Assembly: GCF_029382225.1 (NCBI RefSeq)
Contig: NZ_JARLTC010000029.1
Coordinates: 1 to 64,000 of the forward strand
Origin: Spongiactinospora sp. TRM90649
Lineage (GTDB): Bacteria > Actinomycetota > Actinomycetes > Streptosporangiales > Streptosporangiaceae
Reading direction: 5' to 3'
DNA: 64,000 bases
Below are positions 39,633 through 47,763 of the stretch, in pieces; position 1 is the stretch's first letter; every line of letters starts with the position of its first letter. The notes beneath the pieces were generated by a model that did no database searches, had not been told where the DNA came from, and saw only the letters and a program-made list of their open reading frames with translations. The translations under genes and the position numbers were made by a program.

Positions 39633-40448
39633 TCAGGGGACCAGGGGCGATGATGCCTCCGCGTACCTTCTGCGAGGAATGCGGCCTGCCTCGCGCGCCA
39701 GGCGGCCCGCCTCGACGCCCCCCCGCATCGCCGCCGCCATCCGGGCGGGGCGCTGCGCGCGGGTGATCGCCGAGGCGATCAGGACGGCGTCGCAGCCCAG
39801 CTCCATGGCCAGCGCGGCGTCGCTCGCGGTGCCGATGCCCGCGTCCAGGATCACCGGGACGGACGCCGACTCCACGATCAGCTCGATGCTGTGCGGGTTG
39901 CGGATGCCCAGCCCAGAGCCGATCGGCGAGCCGAGCGGCATCACCGCCGCGCACCCGGCCTGCTCCAGCCGCCTGGCCAGGATCGGGTCGTCGCCGATGT
40001 AGGGGAGGACCACGAAGCCGTCGGCGACCAGGCGCTCGGCGGCGTCGAAGGTCTCGATCGGGTCGGGCAGCAGGGTCCGCTCGTCCGCGATCACCTCCAC
40101 CTTCACCCAGTTGGTCTCCAGTGCCTCCCTGGCCAGCCGCGCGGTCAGCACGGCCTCCCCGGCGGTGAAGCAGCCCGCCGTGTTGGGCAGCACGTCGATG
40201 CCGCGCCGCCGCAGCACGTCGAGCACGGAGCCGGGGGCGGACGGGTCGAGCCTGCGCATCGCCACCGTGGTCATCTCGGTACCAGAGGCGGCCAGCGCCT
40301 GGTCGAGCACGTCGAGGGAGGGCGCCCCGCCGGTGCCCATGATGAGCCGGGAGGAGAACGTGCGGCCCGCGATCGTCAGCGGCGCCGTCTCCGTGCCCGT
40401 CTCTGTGTTCGTCTCTGTGGGCGCCGGGCCCGTCATCTGGTCGGTCAT
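39633..40448 (-). CDS. thiG: Thiazole synthase
   Basis: The 271-residue TIM-barrel enzyme builds the thiazole phosphate of thiamine from deoxyxylulose phosphate, dehydroglycine and ThiS thiocarboxylate. Motifs are TIAGRTFSSRLIMGTGG, VLPNTAGCFTAGEAVL, NWVKVEVIADERTLLPD with the Schiff-base Lys, AAVMPLGSPIGSGLGIRNP and VPVILDAGIGTASDAALAME. The first about 22 residues are a Thr/Glu-rich extension (TETNTETGTETAP) of low complexity. It is the last gene of thiO-thiS-thiG and starts 1 bp after the thiS stop. Confidence 0.95.
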   Translation of the reverse strand: MTDQMTGPAPTETNTETGTETAPLTIAGRTFSSRLIMGTGGAPSLDVLDQALAASGTEMTTVAMRRLDPSAPGSVLDVLRRRGIDVLPNTAGCFTAGEAVLTARLAREALETNWVKVEVIADERTLLPDPIETFDAAERLVADGFVVLPYIGDDPILARRLEQAGCAAVMPLGSPIGSGLGIRNPHSIELIVESASVPVILDAGIGTASDAALAMELGCDAVLIASAITRAQRPARMAAAMRGGVEAGRLAREAGRIPRRRYAEASSPLVP

Positions 40449-40449
40449 C

Positions 40450-40650
40450 TCAGCCCCCCTGCACCGCGGTGAGAACCTCGACGCGGTCGTGTTCGGCCAG
40501 CGTCGTGGAGTCCCACGCCCCCTTGGCCACGACCTCCTCGTTGACCGCGACCGCGACCCCGGCGGTGGCCTTGGTCAGCGCGTTCACGGCCTGTGAGACG
40601 GTCGCCCCTTCCGGGAGTTCGTGCGGCGTGCCGTTGATGGTCACTTTCAT
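40450..40650 (-). CDS. thiS: Sulfur carrier protein ThiS
   Basis: The 66-residue ubiquitin-fold protein starts MKVTINGTPHELPEGATVSQ and ends in the required Gly-Gly (EVLTAVQGG). Its C-terminal glycine is adenylated and thiocarboxylated, then donates sulfur to ThiG. The start overlaps the thiO stop as ATGA, and thiG follows 1 bp after its stop. ThiF and the sulfur donor are not in the window. Confidence 0.95.
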   Translation of the reverse strand: MKVTINGTPHELPEGATVSQAVNALTKATAGVAVAVNEEVVAKGAWDSTTLAEHDRVEVLTAVQGG

Positions 40651-41816
40651 GTGCGGGAGTCCTTGAAGCGCGAAGGGGAGCAGGGGTGGTCGTCTGTCGT
40701 GTCGCCCGCCAGGAGACGGACGACCAGGTCGGCGGTGAGCGGGGCGAGCAGCACCCCGCCCCGGTGGTGCCCGGTGGCCAGGATCAGCCCGGGCAGCGCG
40801 GAGCGGCCGATCACCGGGAGGTTGTCGGGGGTGCCCGGCCGCAGCCCGGCCACCACGTCGGCCACCTCCAGCTCGGTGATGCCGGGCATCAGCTCCCTGG
40901 CGTCGCGCAGCAGCTCCCACAGGCCGCCCGCGGTGACGCGGGTGTCGAAGCCCAGTTCCTCCTGGGTGGCGCCGAGCACCAGCTCGCCGTCTCCCCGGGG
41001 CACGAGGTAGACGGCCGAGCCGCGTACCGTGCCGCGCACGCATCGGCTGAGCACGGGGACGGGGGAGCGCAGGCGCATGATCTGGCCCTTGACCGGGCGT
41101 ACCGGCGGCAGGACCTCCGGGGGGACTCCTGCCAGCGTGCCGCTCCAGGCGCCGGTGGCGAGGACCACCTGGCGGGCGGGGATGGTGGCGGGGGACTCGT
41201 CGCCGGCCAGCCGTACGCCGCGCACGCCGTCGTCGCCGGTGTCCAGCCCGGCCACGCTGCGGCGGACCACGGGCACGCCGAGGCCGGACAGGGCGGCCAG
41301 CAGGGCCCTGACCACCCTGCGCGGGTCGATCCAGGCGTCGCCGGAGGCCAGCACGCCGCCGCGGACGGACGGGGCCAGCATGGGCTCCAGGCGGCGGCAC
41401 TCGCGGCCGGTGAGCCGCTCCACGGGCAGGTCGAGCTTGGCCATGAACGTGCTCAGCTCGTGCAGCGCGGCCAGGTCGTCGGCGTCGAAGGCGACGTCGA
41501 GCGTGCCCTCGGCGCGCAGGTCGAGGTCGTGCCCGGTGGCCTCGGCGAGCCGCGCGGCGAACGCGGGCCATCGGGCCAGCGAGTCGACGCCCAGCCGCAG
41601 CAGCGGCTCCTCGGTGTAGGCGACCTCGCTCACCGGGGCGAGCATCCCGGCCGCCGCGTGGGACGCGCCGCCGCCGGGGGAGGGGTCCACCACGGTCACG
41701 GAGACGCCGTCGAGCGCCGCCTGCCAGGCGATGCTCAGTCCCACGACACCGCCTCCCACCACGACGATTCCGTGCCCACGCTCGGATCCGGTGGGGTTTT
41801 CGATCTTTGGCCTCAT
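40647..41816 (-). CDS. thiO: Glycine oxidase ThiO
   Basis: The FAD-dependent oxidase has about 389 residues and supplies dehydroglycine (iminoacetate) for thiazole formation in aerobes. The FAD motif is GIVVVGGGVVGLSIAWQAAL. Further family marks are PGGGASHAAAGMLAPVSEVA, VKGQIMRLRSPVPVLSR, YLVPRGDGELVLGATQEELG and GLRPGTPDNLPVIGRSALPG with LILATGHHRGGVLLAP near the C-terminus. The ATG at 41816 sits 12 bp after a TPP riboswitch whose 3' end includes GGGAG. It is the first gene of the thiOSG operon. Confidence 0.94.
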   Translation of the reverse strand: MRPKIENPTGSERGHGIVVVGGGVVGLSIAWQAALDGVSVTVVDPSPGGGASHAAAGMLAPVSEVAYTEEPLLRLGVDSLARWPAFAARLAEATGHDLDLRAEGTLDVAFDADDLAALHELSTFMAKLDLPVERLTGRECRRLEPMLAPSVRGGVLASGDAWIDPRRVVRALLAALSGLGVPVVRRSVAGLDTGDDGVRGVRLAGDESPATIPARQVVLATGAWSGTLAGVPPEVLPPVRPVKGQIMRLRSPVPVLSRCVRGTVRGSAVYLVPRGDGELVLGATQEELGFDTRVTAGGLWELLRDARELMPGITELEVADVVAGLRPGTPDNLPVIGRSALPGLILATGHHRGGVLLAPLTADLVVRLLAGDTTDDHPCSPSRFKDSRT

Positions 41817-41827
41817 AAGGCCGTTCG

Positions 41828-41920
41828 CTCCCTTCGCCGGCATGACCCGGATCAGGTTCTGTTACGGTCGAGGGCCGTGACAGCCCTCCTCTCAGTCCGG
41901 TTCGTCCGGACTCCCGCGCG
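41828..41920 (-). promoter_or_regulatory. TPP riboswitch (THI element)
   Basis: Read on the minus strand, the region contains the conserved THI-box blocks: GGGAGTCCGG, CCGGACTGAGAGGAGGG, then AACCTGATCCGGGTCATGCC and GGCGAAGGGAG, in the right order and spacing, with a variable P3-side stem (GGGCTGTCACGGCCC) between. The aptamer's last bases provide the thiO ribosome binding site region, so ligand binding would hide it and repress thiOSG when thiamine pyrophosphate is plentiful. Confidence 0.93.
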
Positions 41921-42058
41921 TTTATCCCTTCTAGCCTAAGCGTTCGCCAGGGCCGCCCGGTACGGGGTGTCTGCTGCGGGGTGTGTAGCTGTATTAGCGT
42001 TTTCGTTATCGAATCGCCATTGGCGCGATACCGATACACCGACTTAGGGTCGTGGGTT

Positions 42059-43243
42059 GTGAATCATGTCGTGGTGGTGGGAGCCGGGCTCGCCGGTGTG
42101 CGCAGTGTCGAGGCCCTTCGGGCCCACGGGTACGACGGCAGAATCACTCTCGTAGGAGAGGAACGGCACCGGCCCTACGATCGGCCACCGCTGTCGAAGG
42201 CGGTGCTCAACGGCGAGATCGACTCCACCTACGTCGAACTCGACCTCGACGCCCTGGAGGTCGACTGGCGCCAGGCCGTGGCCGCCAAGGGCCTGCGCCC
42301 CGGCGTCGTCGAGACCACCGAGGGCGAGCTGCCCTTCGACGGCCTGGTGATCGCAACCGGGGCCGTGCCCGCCCGCCTGCGCGGCGAGGGCCACCAGCAC
42401 GTCCTGCGGACCATCGACGACGCTCTCGAACTGCGTTCGCTGCTCGTGCCCGGCGCGCGGGTGGCCGTCGTCGGCGCGGGCTGGATCGGCGCCGAGGTCA
42501 CCACCGCGGCGGCCCGGGCCGGATGCGACGTGACCGTCGTCGAGGCCGGGGCCGCCCCGCTGGGCGTCGCCCTCGGCGACGAGGCCGGAGCCTGCACGAT
42601 CCCCTGGTACGCCAAGGCCGGGGTCGACCTGCGCCTGTCCACCTTGGTCGCCTCCGTCGACCACGACGGCCTGACCCTCGCCGACGGCTCCCGCGTCCTC
42701 GCCGACGTCGTGGTCACCGGCATCGGCGTGCGCCCCGCCGTCGCCTGGCTCGCCGGATCCGGCATCGAGCTCGACGACGGCGTCGTCACCGACGAGCACC
42801 TCCGCACCTCGCTGCCCGGCATCGTGGCCGTGGGCGACTGCGCGGCCTGGTGGTCGCGGCGCTTCGCGCGCCGGCTGCGCGTGGAGCACTGGGACACCGC
42901 GCTGCAGGCCCCCGACGTCGCCGCCGCCGCGCTGTTCGGCGAGGAGGCCGTCTACGACCCGGTGCCCTACTTCTGGTCCGAGCAGTTCGGGCACATGGTC
43001 CAGTACGCCGGGAACCACGGCGACCCTCGGGCGTCGCGCGCCGTGCTGCGCGGCGACCCCCGCGACGACCCAAAATGGTCCATCTGCTGGCTGACCGGAG
43101 ACGACCGGCTGACCGCCATCCTCACCGTGGATCGTCCGCGAGACCTCGTCCAGGGCCGCCGCATCGTCGAGAGCGGGCAACGGCTCGACCCGCGGCGCGT
43201 GGCCGATCCCGAGGTCATGCTGCGTGACTCCGTGATGGCCTGA
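42059..43243 (+). CDS. NAD(P)H-dependent FAD ferredoxin reductase-type oxidoreductase
   Basis: The 394-residue flavoprotein is of the putidaredoxin/rubredoxin reductase class. The FAD motif is HVVVVGAGLAGVRSVEALRA, the RPPLSK segment follows, then a second NAD(P)H motif VAVVGAGWIGAEVTTAAARAG and the FAD-contact TSLPGIVAVGDCAAW. The C-terminal reductase domain contains EHWDTALQAPDVAAAALFGE. The GTG at 42059 fits the Rossmann start; upstream codons are not conserved. No ferredoxin or P450 gene is adjacent, so its redox partner is unknown. A TAGGGT -10-like box lies 8 bp before the start. Confidence 0.88.
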   Translation: MNHVVVVGAGLAGVRSVEALRAHGYDGRITLVGEERHRPYDRPPLSKAVLNGEIDSTYVELDLDALEVDWRQAVAAKGLRPGVVETTEGELPFDGLVIATGAVPARLRGEGHQHVLRTIDDALELRSLLVPGARVAVVGAGWIGAEVTTAAARAGCDVTVVEAGAAPLGVALGDEAGACTIPWYAKAGVDLRLSTLVASVDHDGLTLADGSRVLADVVVTGIGVRPAVAWLAGSGIELDDGVVTDEHLRTSLPGIVAVGDCAAWWSRRFARRLRVEHWDTALQAPDVAAAALFGEEAVYDPVPYFWSEQFGHMVQYAGNHGDPRASRAVLRGDPRDDPKWSICWLTGDDRLTAILTVDRPRDLVQGRRIVESGQRLDPRRVADPEVMLRDSVMA

Positions 43244-43294
43244 AGGGGGCGGGCGGGTGTTTGCCGCGTGTCCAGTCGTGGTAGTGGTGGATTC

Positions 43295-43669
43295 GTGACG
43301 CTTTCTGTTGCACAGATCGACCAGCAGACCGACGAGCTGGTGGGCGAGTGGCTCTCGCTCTCGGAGGTGGCGCGCAGGCTGGGGCTCACGGCCGGCCGCG
43401 CCAAGCAACTGCTGAAGGACCGTAAGATCATCGGAGTACGGCGGAACGGCGGAGAACCTCAGGTCCCGGCCGCCTTTCTCGCCACCGACGACGTGCTCAA
43501 GGGGCTCCCTGGCACGTTGACCGTCCTCGGCGACGCCGGATACGACGACGTCGAGGCACTGCGCTGGCTGTTCACCCCCGACGACTCCCTTCCGGGAGCG
43601 CCGGTCGAGGCCATCGCGGCGGGCCGCCACACCGAAGTCAAGCGCCGGGCACAGGCCCTTGCCTTCTGA
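43295..43669 (+). CDS. Rv2175c-family DNA-binding protein
   Basis: The protein has about 124 residues and resembles Mycobacterium tuberculosis Rv2175c, a winged-helix DNA-binding protein phosphorylated by PknL. Shared features are EWLSLSEVARRLGLTAGRAKQLLKDR (DNA-binding helices), IIGVRRNGGEPQVPAAFL, KGLPGTLTVLGDAGYDDVEALRWLFTPDDSL and the C-terminal EVKRRAQALAF. A longer start at 43268 would add nine residues. The kinase gene near 39,500 is its likely modifier, as in mycobacteria; here seven genes of thiamine and redox function lie around them. Its stop overlaps the thiE start. Confidence 0.85.
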   Translation: MTLSVAQIDQQTDELVGEWLSLSEVARRLGLTAGRAKQLLKDRKIIGVRRNGGEPQVPAAFLATDDVLKGLPGTLTVLGDAGYDDVEALRWLFTPDDSLPGAPVEAIAAGRHTEVKRRAQALAF

Positions 43670-44345
43670 CCGCCCGGCTCCGCCCGAAGAACATCCGTCG
43701 CTCTCCGCGCGCCTCGCCTCGTCCCGTCTCTACCTCTGCACGGACGGCCGCCGCGACCGCGGCGACCTGCCGGACTTCCTCGACGCCGTGCTCGGCGCCG
43801 GGGTGGACATCGTGCAGTTGCGCGAGAAGGGCCTGGAGGCGCGCGAGGAGCTGTCCCTCCTGGAGGTGTTCCGCGACGCCTGCGACCGGCACGGCGCGCT
43901 GCTGGCCGTCAACGACCGCGCCGACGTCGCCTACGCCGCCCGGCCCGACATCCTGCACCTGGGGCAGGACGACCTGCCGGTTCCGGTCGCCCGCGACATC
44001 CTCGGCCCCGGCATCCTCATCGGCCGCTCCACCCACGCGCCCGAGGAGGCATCCGCCGCCTCGGCCGAAGAGGGCGTGGACTACTACTGCTGTGGCCCGG
44101 TCTGGCCGACACCGACCAAACCGGGCCGCTCGGCTCCGGGCCCCGGCCTGCTGAAACACGCGTCCGACCTGCCCACGGACCGCCCCTGGTTCGCCATCGG
44201 CGGCATCGACCTGGCGCGCCTCGACGAGATCATCTCGTACGGCGCGCACCGGGTCGTCGTGGTCAGGGCCATCACCGACGCCGACGACCCCGCCGCCGCG
44301 GCGGCGGAGTTCGCCCGGCGCCTGGCCGCCGCGGAGGCGGTTTAG
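43659..44345 (+). CDS. thiE: Thiamine phosphate synthase
   Basis: The 228-residue TIM-barrel enzyme joins hydroxymethylpyrimidine pyrophosphate and thiazole phosphate. Motifs are LYLCTDGRRDRGDLPDFLDA, VDIVQLREKGLEAREELSLL, LLAVNDRADVAYAARPDILH, LHLGQDDLPVPVAR, LIGRSTHAPEEA, YYCCGPVWPTPTKPGRSAPG and WFAIGGIDLARLDEI. The TTG start lies inside the 3' end of the Rv2175c-type gene (11-bp overlap), so the two are coupled. The stop overlaps the convergent F420-type oxidoreductase by 4 bp. thiE is therefore on the opposite strand to thiOSG and outside the riboswitch transcript. Confidence 0.94.
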   Translation: MPSDRPAPPEEHPSLSARLASSRLYLCTDGRRDRGDLPDFLDAVLGAGVDIVQLREKGLEAREELSLLEVFRDACDRHGALLAVNDRADVAYAARPDILHLGQDDLPVPVARDILGPGILIGRSTHAPEEASAASAEEGVDYYCCGPVWPTPTKPGRSAPGPGLLKHASDLPTDRPWFAIGGIDLARLDEIISYGAHRVVVVRAITDADDPAAAAAEFARRLAAAEAV

Positions 44346-45208
44346 CGCAGCTCTCCGATCACCGGCGCGAACACCTCCAGCATCGGCTCCAGCACCGTGA
44401 TGTAGCCGATGCCGTAGGTGTCGCGCAGGTGGCGGATCCGGTCGGCGATCTCGCGGTGGGTGCCGACCAGCAGGGTGGGGAGTTCGAGGATCTCCTCCAG
44501 GGTCATGCCCGGGGCGTAGGGGGCGAGGCCGCGCGCGGCCTCCTCCCGATCGTCCGTGACCACGACCCGCTGCACCAGCACGTTCTTCTCGACCGTCCGC
44601 CCGGCGGCGTGACGGTCGAAGAAGGCGACCCGCTCGGCGAACTCGGCCGCGCCGACCAGCGACAGCTCGCCGTCCGGGCCGGACCTGGCCCCGGTGAAGC
44701 CGACGATGTCGGCGTGCGCGGCGGCCAGCCGCAACACCCGGTCACCCGCCCCGCCGATCAGCAACGGCGGCCCGGAGGCCGCGAACGGCCGAGGCCGTAC
44801 CTCGGGATCCGCGAACAGCCGCGCCAGCTCCCCGACCATCGCCTCCAGCCGATCCACCTTCCGCCCGGGCGTCTCCCACGGCAGCCCCGCCGCCTCGAAC
44901 TCGGCCTTGACGTAGCCGGTCCCCAGCCCCAGATCCAGCCGCCCCCCGAGCAGCGTGTCGGTCGTCGCCACCTCCCTGGCCAGCAACACGGGATTCCAGA
45001 ACCCGGCATTGAGCACGAACGTCCCAAGCCTCGGCCGCTCCGTCACCTCCCCGGCCAGCACGAGCGACGGAAACGGCGCCGGCATCCCCAGGTGATCGGC
45101 CACATTGATCACGTCATACCCGAGCCCCTCCGCCCGCCGGCACTTCCCGAACCACTCCTCCCGGGTACCGGGATCCAGAAAGTTCACCCCAAACCTGAAT
45201 GACGTCAT
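44342..45208 (-). CDS. Luciferase-like (LLM) F420-dependent oxidoreductase
   Basis: The 288-residue bacterial luciferase-like monooxygenase fold resembles the actinobacterial TIGR03621-type proteins. Seen are FRFGVNFLDPGTREEWFGKC, YDVINVADHLGMPAPFPSLV, LGTFVLNAGFWNPVLLAREV, LDLGLGTGYVKAEFEAAGLP, PPLLIGGAGDRVLRLAAAHA and DIVGFTGARSG. These proteins usually use reduced F420 or FMN. The substrate is unknown. It is convergent with thiE. No regulator or partner gene is adjacent. Confidence 0.85.
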   Translation of the reverse strand: MTSFRFGVNFLDPGTREEWFGKCRRAEGLGYDVINVADHLGMPAPFPSLVLAGEVTERPRLGTFVLNAGFWNPVLLAREVATTDTLLGGRLDLGLGTGYVKAEFEAAGLPWETPGRKVDRLEAMVGELARLFADPEVRPRPFAASGPPLLIGGAGDRVLRLAAAHADIVGFTGARSGPDGELSLVGAAEFAERVAFFDRHAAGRTVEKNVLVQRVVVTDDREEAARGLAPYAPGMTLEEILELPTLLVGTHREIADRIRHLRDTYGIGYITVLEPMLEVFAPVIGELR

Positions 45209-45317
45209 ACCGCCACCCTAAAGTCCCACCCCCCACCCAAACCGAACTCCCAAAGCCACACGGAGCGGCTCCCGCAACGGCCAGGCGGGTCGGATCGGGC
45301 GGGTCGGGTGCGGCGAG

Positions 45318-46385
45318 TCAGGTGCGGCGGGTGGTGGCGGCGATGGCCAGGTCGGCCAGGGCGGCGCGGGACTCGTCGGTGATGGGGGCGCGGTCGAGGG
45401 CCGCGAGTGCGTCGTCGAGGTAGCGCCTGATCATCTCCTCGCAGGCCGCCAGCGCGCCGCTCTCCTCGATGATCGCGCGCAGCGTGGCCACGCCGTCGGC
45501 GTCGAGCTCCGGGTCGCCCAGCAGGCGGTGGACGATGGCCGCCTGCTCGGCGGGCGCCCCCGCCAGCGTGCGGGCGATCAGCATGGTGCGCTTGCCCTCC
45601 CGCAGGTCGTCGCCCGCGGGCTTGCCCGTCTGGGAGGGATCGCCGAAGACGCCGAGCACGTCGTCCCGGAGCTGGAAGGCGATGCCCACGCCCCGGCCGT
45701 ACTCCTCGCACAGCCGGTCCGTCCACGCCGGGCCGCCGCGCGCCGCCAGCGTCATGCCCAGCCGCAGCGGGCGCTCCACCGAGTACCTGCCGCTCTTGTA
45801 GAGCGCGACGCGCAGCGCGCTGTCGAAGGTGCTCTCGCCGTGGGCCTGTTCGAGCAGGTCGAGGTACTGCCCGCACATCAGTTCGGTGCGCATGTGGTCG
45901 TGCACCGGCTGGGCAGCCGCCAGGGCGTCGGCGGGAAGGCCGCAGGTGCGCCACATCTCGCCCGACCACAGCAGCAGCAGGTTGCCCAGCAGCACCGCCG
46001 CCCCCTCGCCGAACTGCTCCGCCGACCCCGCCCATCCGGCCTGCGCGTGCAGCGTCTCGAAGCGCCGGTGCGCGGCGGGCTTGCCGCGCCGCAGGTCGCT
46101 GTTGTCCATCAGGTCGTCGTGCACGAGGGCGCTGGCCTGCAGCAGTTCGAGCGAGGCCGCCGCCGTGAACACGGCCGGGTCGTCGTCGCCGCCCGCCGCC
46201 TTCCACCCCCAGTAGCAGAACGCGGGACGCAGCCGCTTGCCCCCGCCCAGGAAATCCTCCGCCGCGGCGAGCAGCGGCGCGAGGTCGGGCCCGCCGACCA
46301 CCACCTGCTGGCGGTCGAGGAAGGATTTGAGCGAACGGTCCACCTCTGTGCGCAACTGCTGCATCGCGGTGGCGGGAGCGGTCAT
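45318..46385 (-). CDS. Polyprenyl diphosphate synthase (GGPP synthase-like)
   Basis: The 355-residue all-helical trans-prenyltransferase extends an allylic diphosphate with isopentenyl diphosphate. The first Asp-rich motif is in LVHDDLMDNSDLRRGKPAAH, the second in FQLRDDVLGVFGDPSQTGKP, and the basic diphosphate region is GGGKRLRPAFCYWGW. The residues before the first motif (LLQASALVHDD) are small to medium, consistent with C20-class products, but chain length cannot be proved by eye. It is divergent from metF. The neighbouring idsA2-metF arrangement in mycobacteria supports orthology with IdsA2. Confidence 0.9.
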   Translation of the reverse strand: MTAPATAMQQLRTEVDRSLKSFLDRQQVVVGGPDLAPLLAAAEDFLGGGKRLRPAFCYWGWKAAGGDDDPAVFTAAASLELLQASALVHDDLMDNSDLRRGKPAAHRRFETLHAQAGWAGSAEQFGEGAAVLLGNLLLLWSGEMWRTCGLPADALAAAQPVHDHMRTELMCGQYLDLLEQAHGESTFDSALRVALYKSGRYSVERPLRLGMTLAARGGPAWTDRLCEEYGRGVGIAFQLRDDVLGVFGDPSQTGKPAGDDLREGKRTMLIARTLAGAPAEQAAIVHRLLGDPELDADGVATLRAIIEESGALAACEEMIRRYLDDALAALDRAPITDESRAALADLAIAATTRRT

Positions 46386-46516
46386 GCTCCGAGATTATCG
46401 GCACTGGTACGCACTAGATGATCCCGACCACCCGTTTCACCCGGTTCGATCCCATGATCACGGCAGTGGACGGAGACCGCTCCAGACGCGGGCGCGTTCC
46501 GGGAGGCCGCCGTCGC

Positions 46517-46546
46517 TTAGCGTTTCGGCACGGCTGCCCGTACCCT
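46517..46546 (+). promoter_or_regulatory. Candidate leaderless promoter of metF
   Basis: TACCCT (46541-46546) is a fair -10 box with TTAGCG 18 bp upstream as a -35-like element. The metF ATG lies 7 bp after the -10 box, the spacing expected when transcription starts on the start codon. No ribosome binding site is present, which fits a leaderless mRNA. Confidence 0.4.
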
Positions 46547-46553
46547 GGTGGGC

Positions 46554-47486
46554 ATGTCCTTGGGTCGTTCGTCAGTCCGCCCGGAGCGGGTGCCCACCGT
46601 ACGCGAGCTGCTCGCGTCCGGTGAGCGATCGTTCTCCTTCGAGTTCTTCCCGCCCAAGACGGAGGAGGGCGAGCGGCAGCTCTGGCGTGCGATCAGGGAG
46701 CTTGAGGCGCTGCGCCCCACCTTCGTCTCGGTGACCTACGGCGCGGGCGGCGGCAGCCGCGACCGTACCGTCGACATCGTCGAACGGGTCGCGCACGAGA
46801 CCACGCTGACCCCGGTCGCGCACTTCACCGCGGTCAACCACTCGCTGCGTGAGTTGCGTCACCTGGTCGGCCGGTTCGCGGGCGCGGGCGTGCGCAACAT
46901 CCTGGCCGTGCGCGGCGACCCGCCGGGCGACCCCATGGGCGAGTGGGTCAAGCACCCCGAGGGCGTGCTGTACGCCGAGGAACTGGTCCGCCTGATCCGG
47001 CAGTCCGGCGACTTCTGCGTGGGCGTGGCGGCGTTCCCCTACAAGCACCCGAGGTCGGCCACGATCGAGACCGACACCGAGTACTTCGTGCGCAAGTGCG
47101 AGGCCGGGGCCGACTACGCGATCACCCAGATGTTCTTCCGCGCCGAGGACTACCTGCGGCTGCGCGACCGGGTGGCGGCCAGGGGCTGTGACACGCCGAT
47201 CATCCCGGGCATCATGCCGGTGACCCAGATGAGCACGATCGCCCGTTCTGAGCAGCTCTCCGGCGCCCCGTTCCCCGAGGAGGTCGCGGCGCGCTTCGAG
47301 GCGGTCAAGGACGACCCGGCGCGGGTCCGTCGTCTCGGCATCGAGCACGCGGCCGAGCTGTGCCGCAAACTGCTCGACGAGGGCGCGCCGGGCATCCACT
47401 TCATAACCTTCAACCGCTCCAACGCCACCCGCGAGCTCTTCCAGCGCATCCAGCCCATCCCGGCCGCCACCCCGCTGAGCGCCTGA
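46554..47486 (+). CDS. metF: Methylenetetrahydrofolate reductase
   Basis: The 310-residue enzyme makes 5-methyltetrahydrofolate for methionine synthesis. Motifs are FSFEFFPPKTEEGERQLWRA with the catalytic Glu, FVSVTYGAGGGSRDRTVDIV, THFTA-like VAHFTAVNHSLRELRHLV, NILAVRGDPPGDP, GVAAFPYKHPRSATIETD, DYAITQMFFRAEDYLRLRD and the C-terminal PGIHFITFNRSNATRELFQR. The ATG at 46554 is preferred over a GTG two codons earlier. A hairpin terminator follows the stop. Confidence 0.95.
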   Translation: MSLGRSSVRPERVPTVRELLASGERSFSFEFFPPKTEEGERQLWRAIRELEALRPTFVSVTYGAGGGSRDRTVDIVERVAHETTLTPVAHFTAVNHSLRELRHLVGRFAGAGVRNILAVRGDPPGDPMGEWVKHPEGVLYAEELVRLIRQSGDFCVGVAAFPYKHPRSATIETDTEYFVRKCEAGADYAITQMFFRAEDYLRLRDRVAARGCDTPIIPGIMPVTQMSTIARSEQLSGAPFPEEVAARFEAVKDDPARVRRLGIEHAAELCRKLLDEGAPGIHFITFNRSNATRELFQRIQPIPAATPLSA

Positions 47487-47488
47487 GC

Positions 47489-47513
47489 ATCACCCCCTCT
47501 TGGGGGTGGTGAT
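47489..47513 (+). terminator. Hairpin after metF
   Basis: ATCACC-CCC, loop TCTT, GGG-(GGT)-GGTGAT forms a stem of about 9 bp with a 3-base bulge, starting 3 bp after the metF stop. It is a likely rho-independent-type terminator without a T-run. Confidence 0.55.
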
Positions 47514-47763
47514 CCGGCCGCTTTCGTCGGCGTACGTGCGGCCTGTTGACGTATGGGCCTGGTGCCAAGTGCGGGGAGTGAACCGGTCGCCCGGCTGGCG
47601 TCGGCAACCGCGCCCGCCGTCTGTGCCGCGGTCGGTAGGCGGTTTGAGAGCTGGCCGGCCCCGGTGGGCCGCATGTAGGCGGGGGTACGGCCTGCCGTCC
47701 CCTTGCGCGTGACGGGGATCGCCCTCTCGCCGTACCCGGACCGTACGGCGGGCGGGAGGGGGC

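Noticed and set aside
41181..41939. Plus-strand frame opposite thiO and the TPP riboswitch
   Set aside because: It is antisense to conserved thiO coding sequence and a conserved RNA element.
42000..42058. Imperfect palindrome around CGCCATTGGCG before the ferredoxin-reductase-type gene
   Set aside because: The arms are short and imperfect, and in GC-rich sequence such matches are frequent. It is not strong enough to call an operator.
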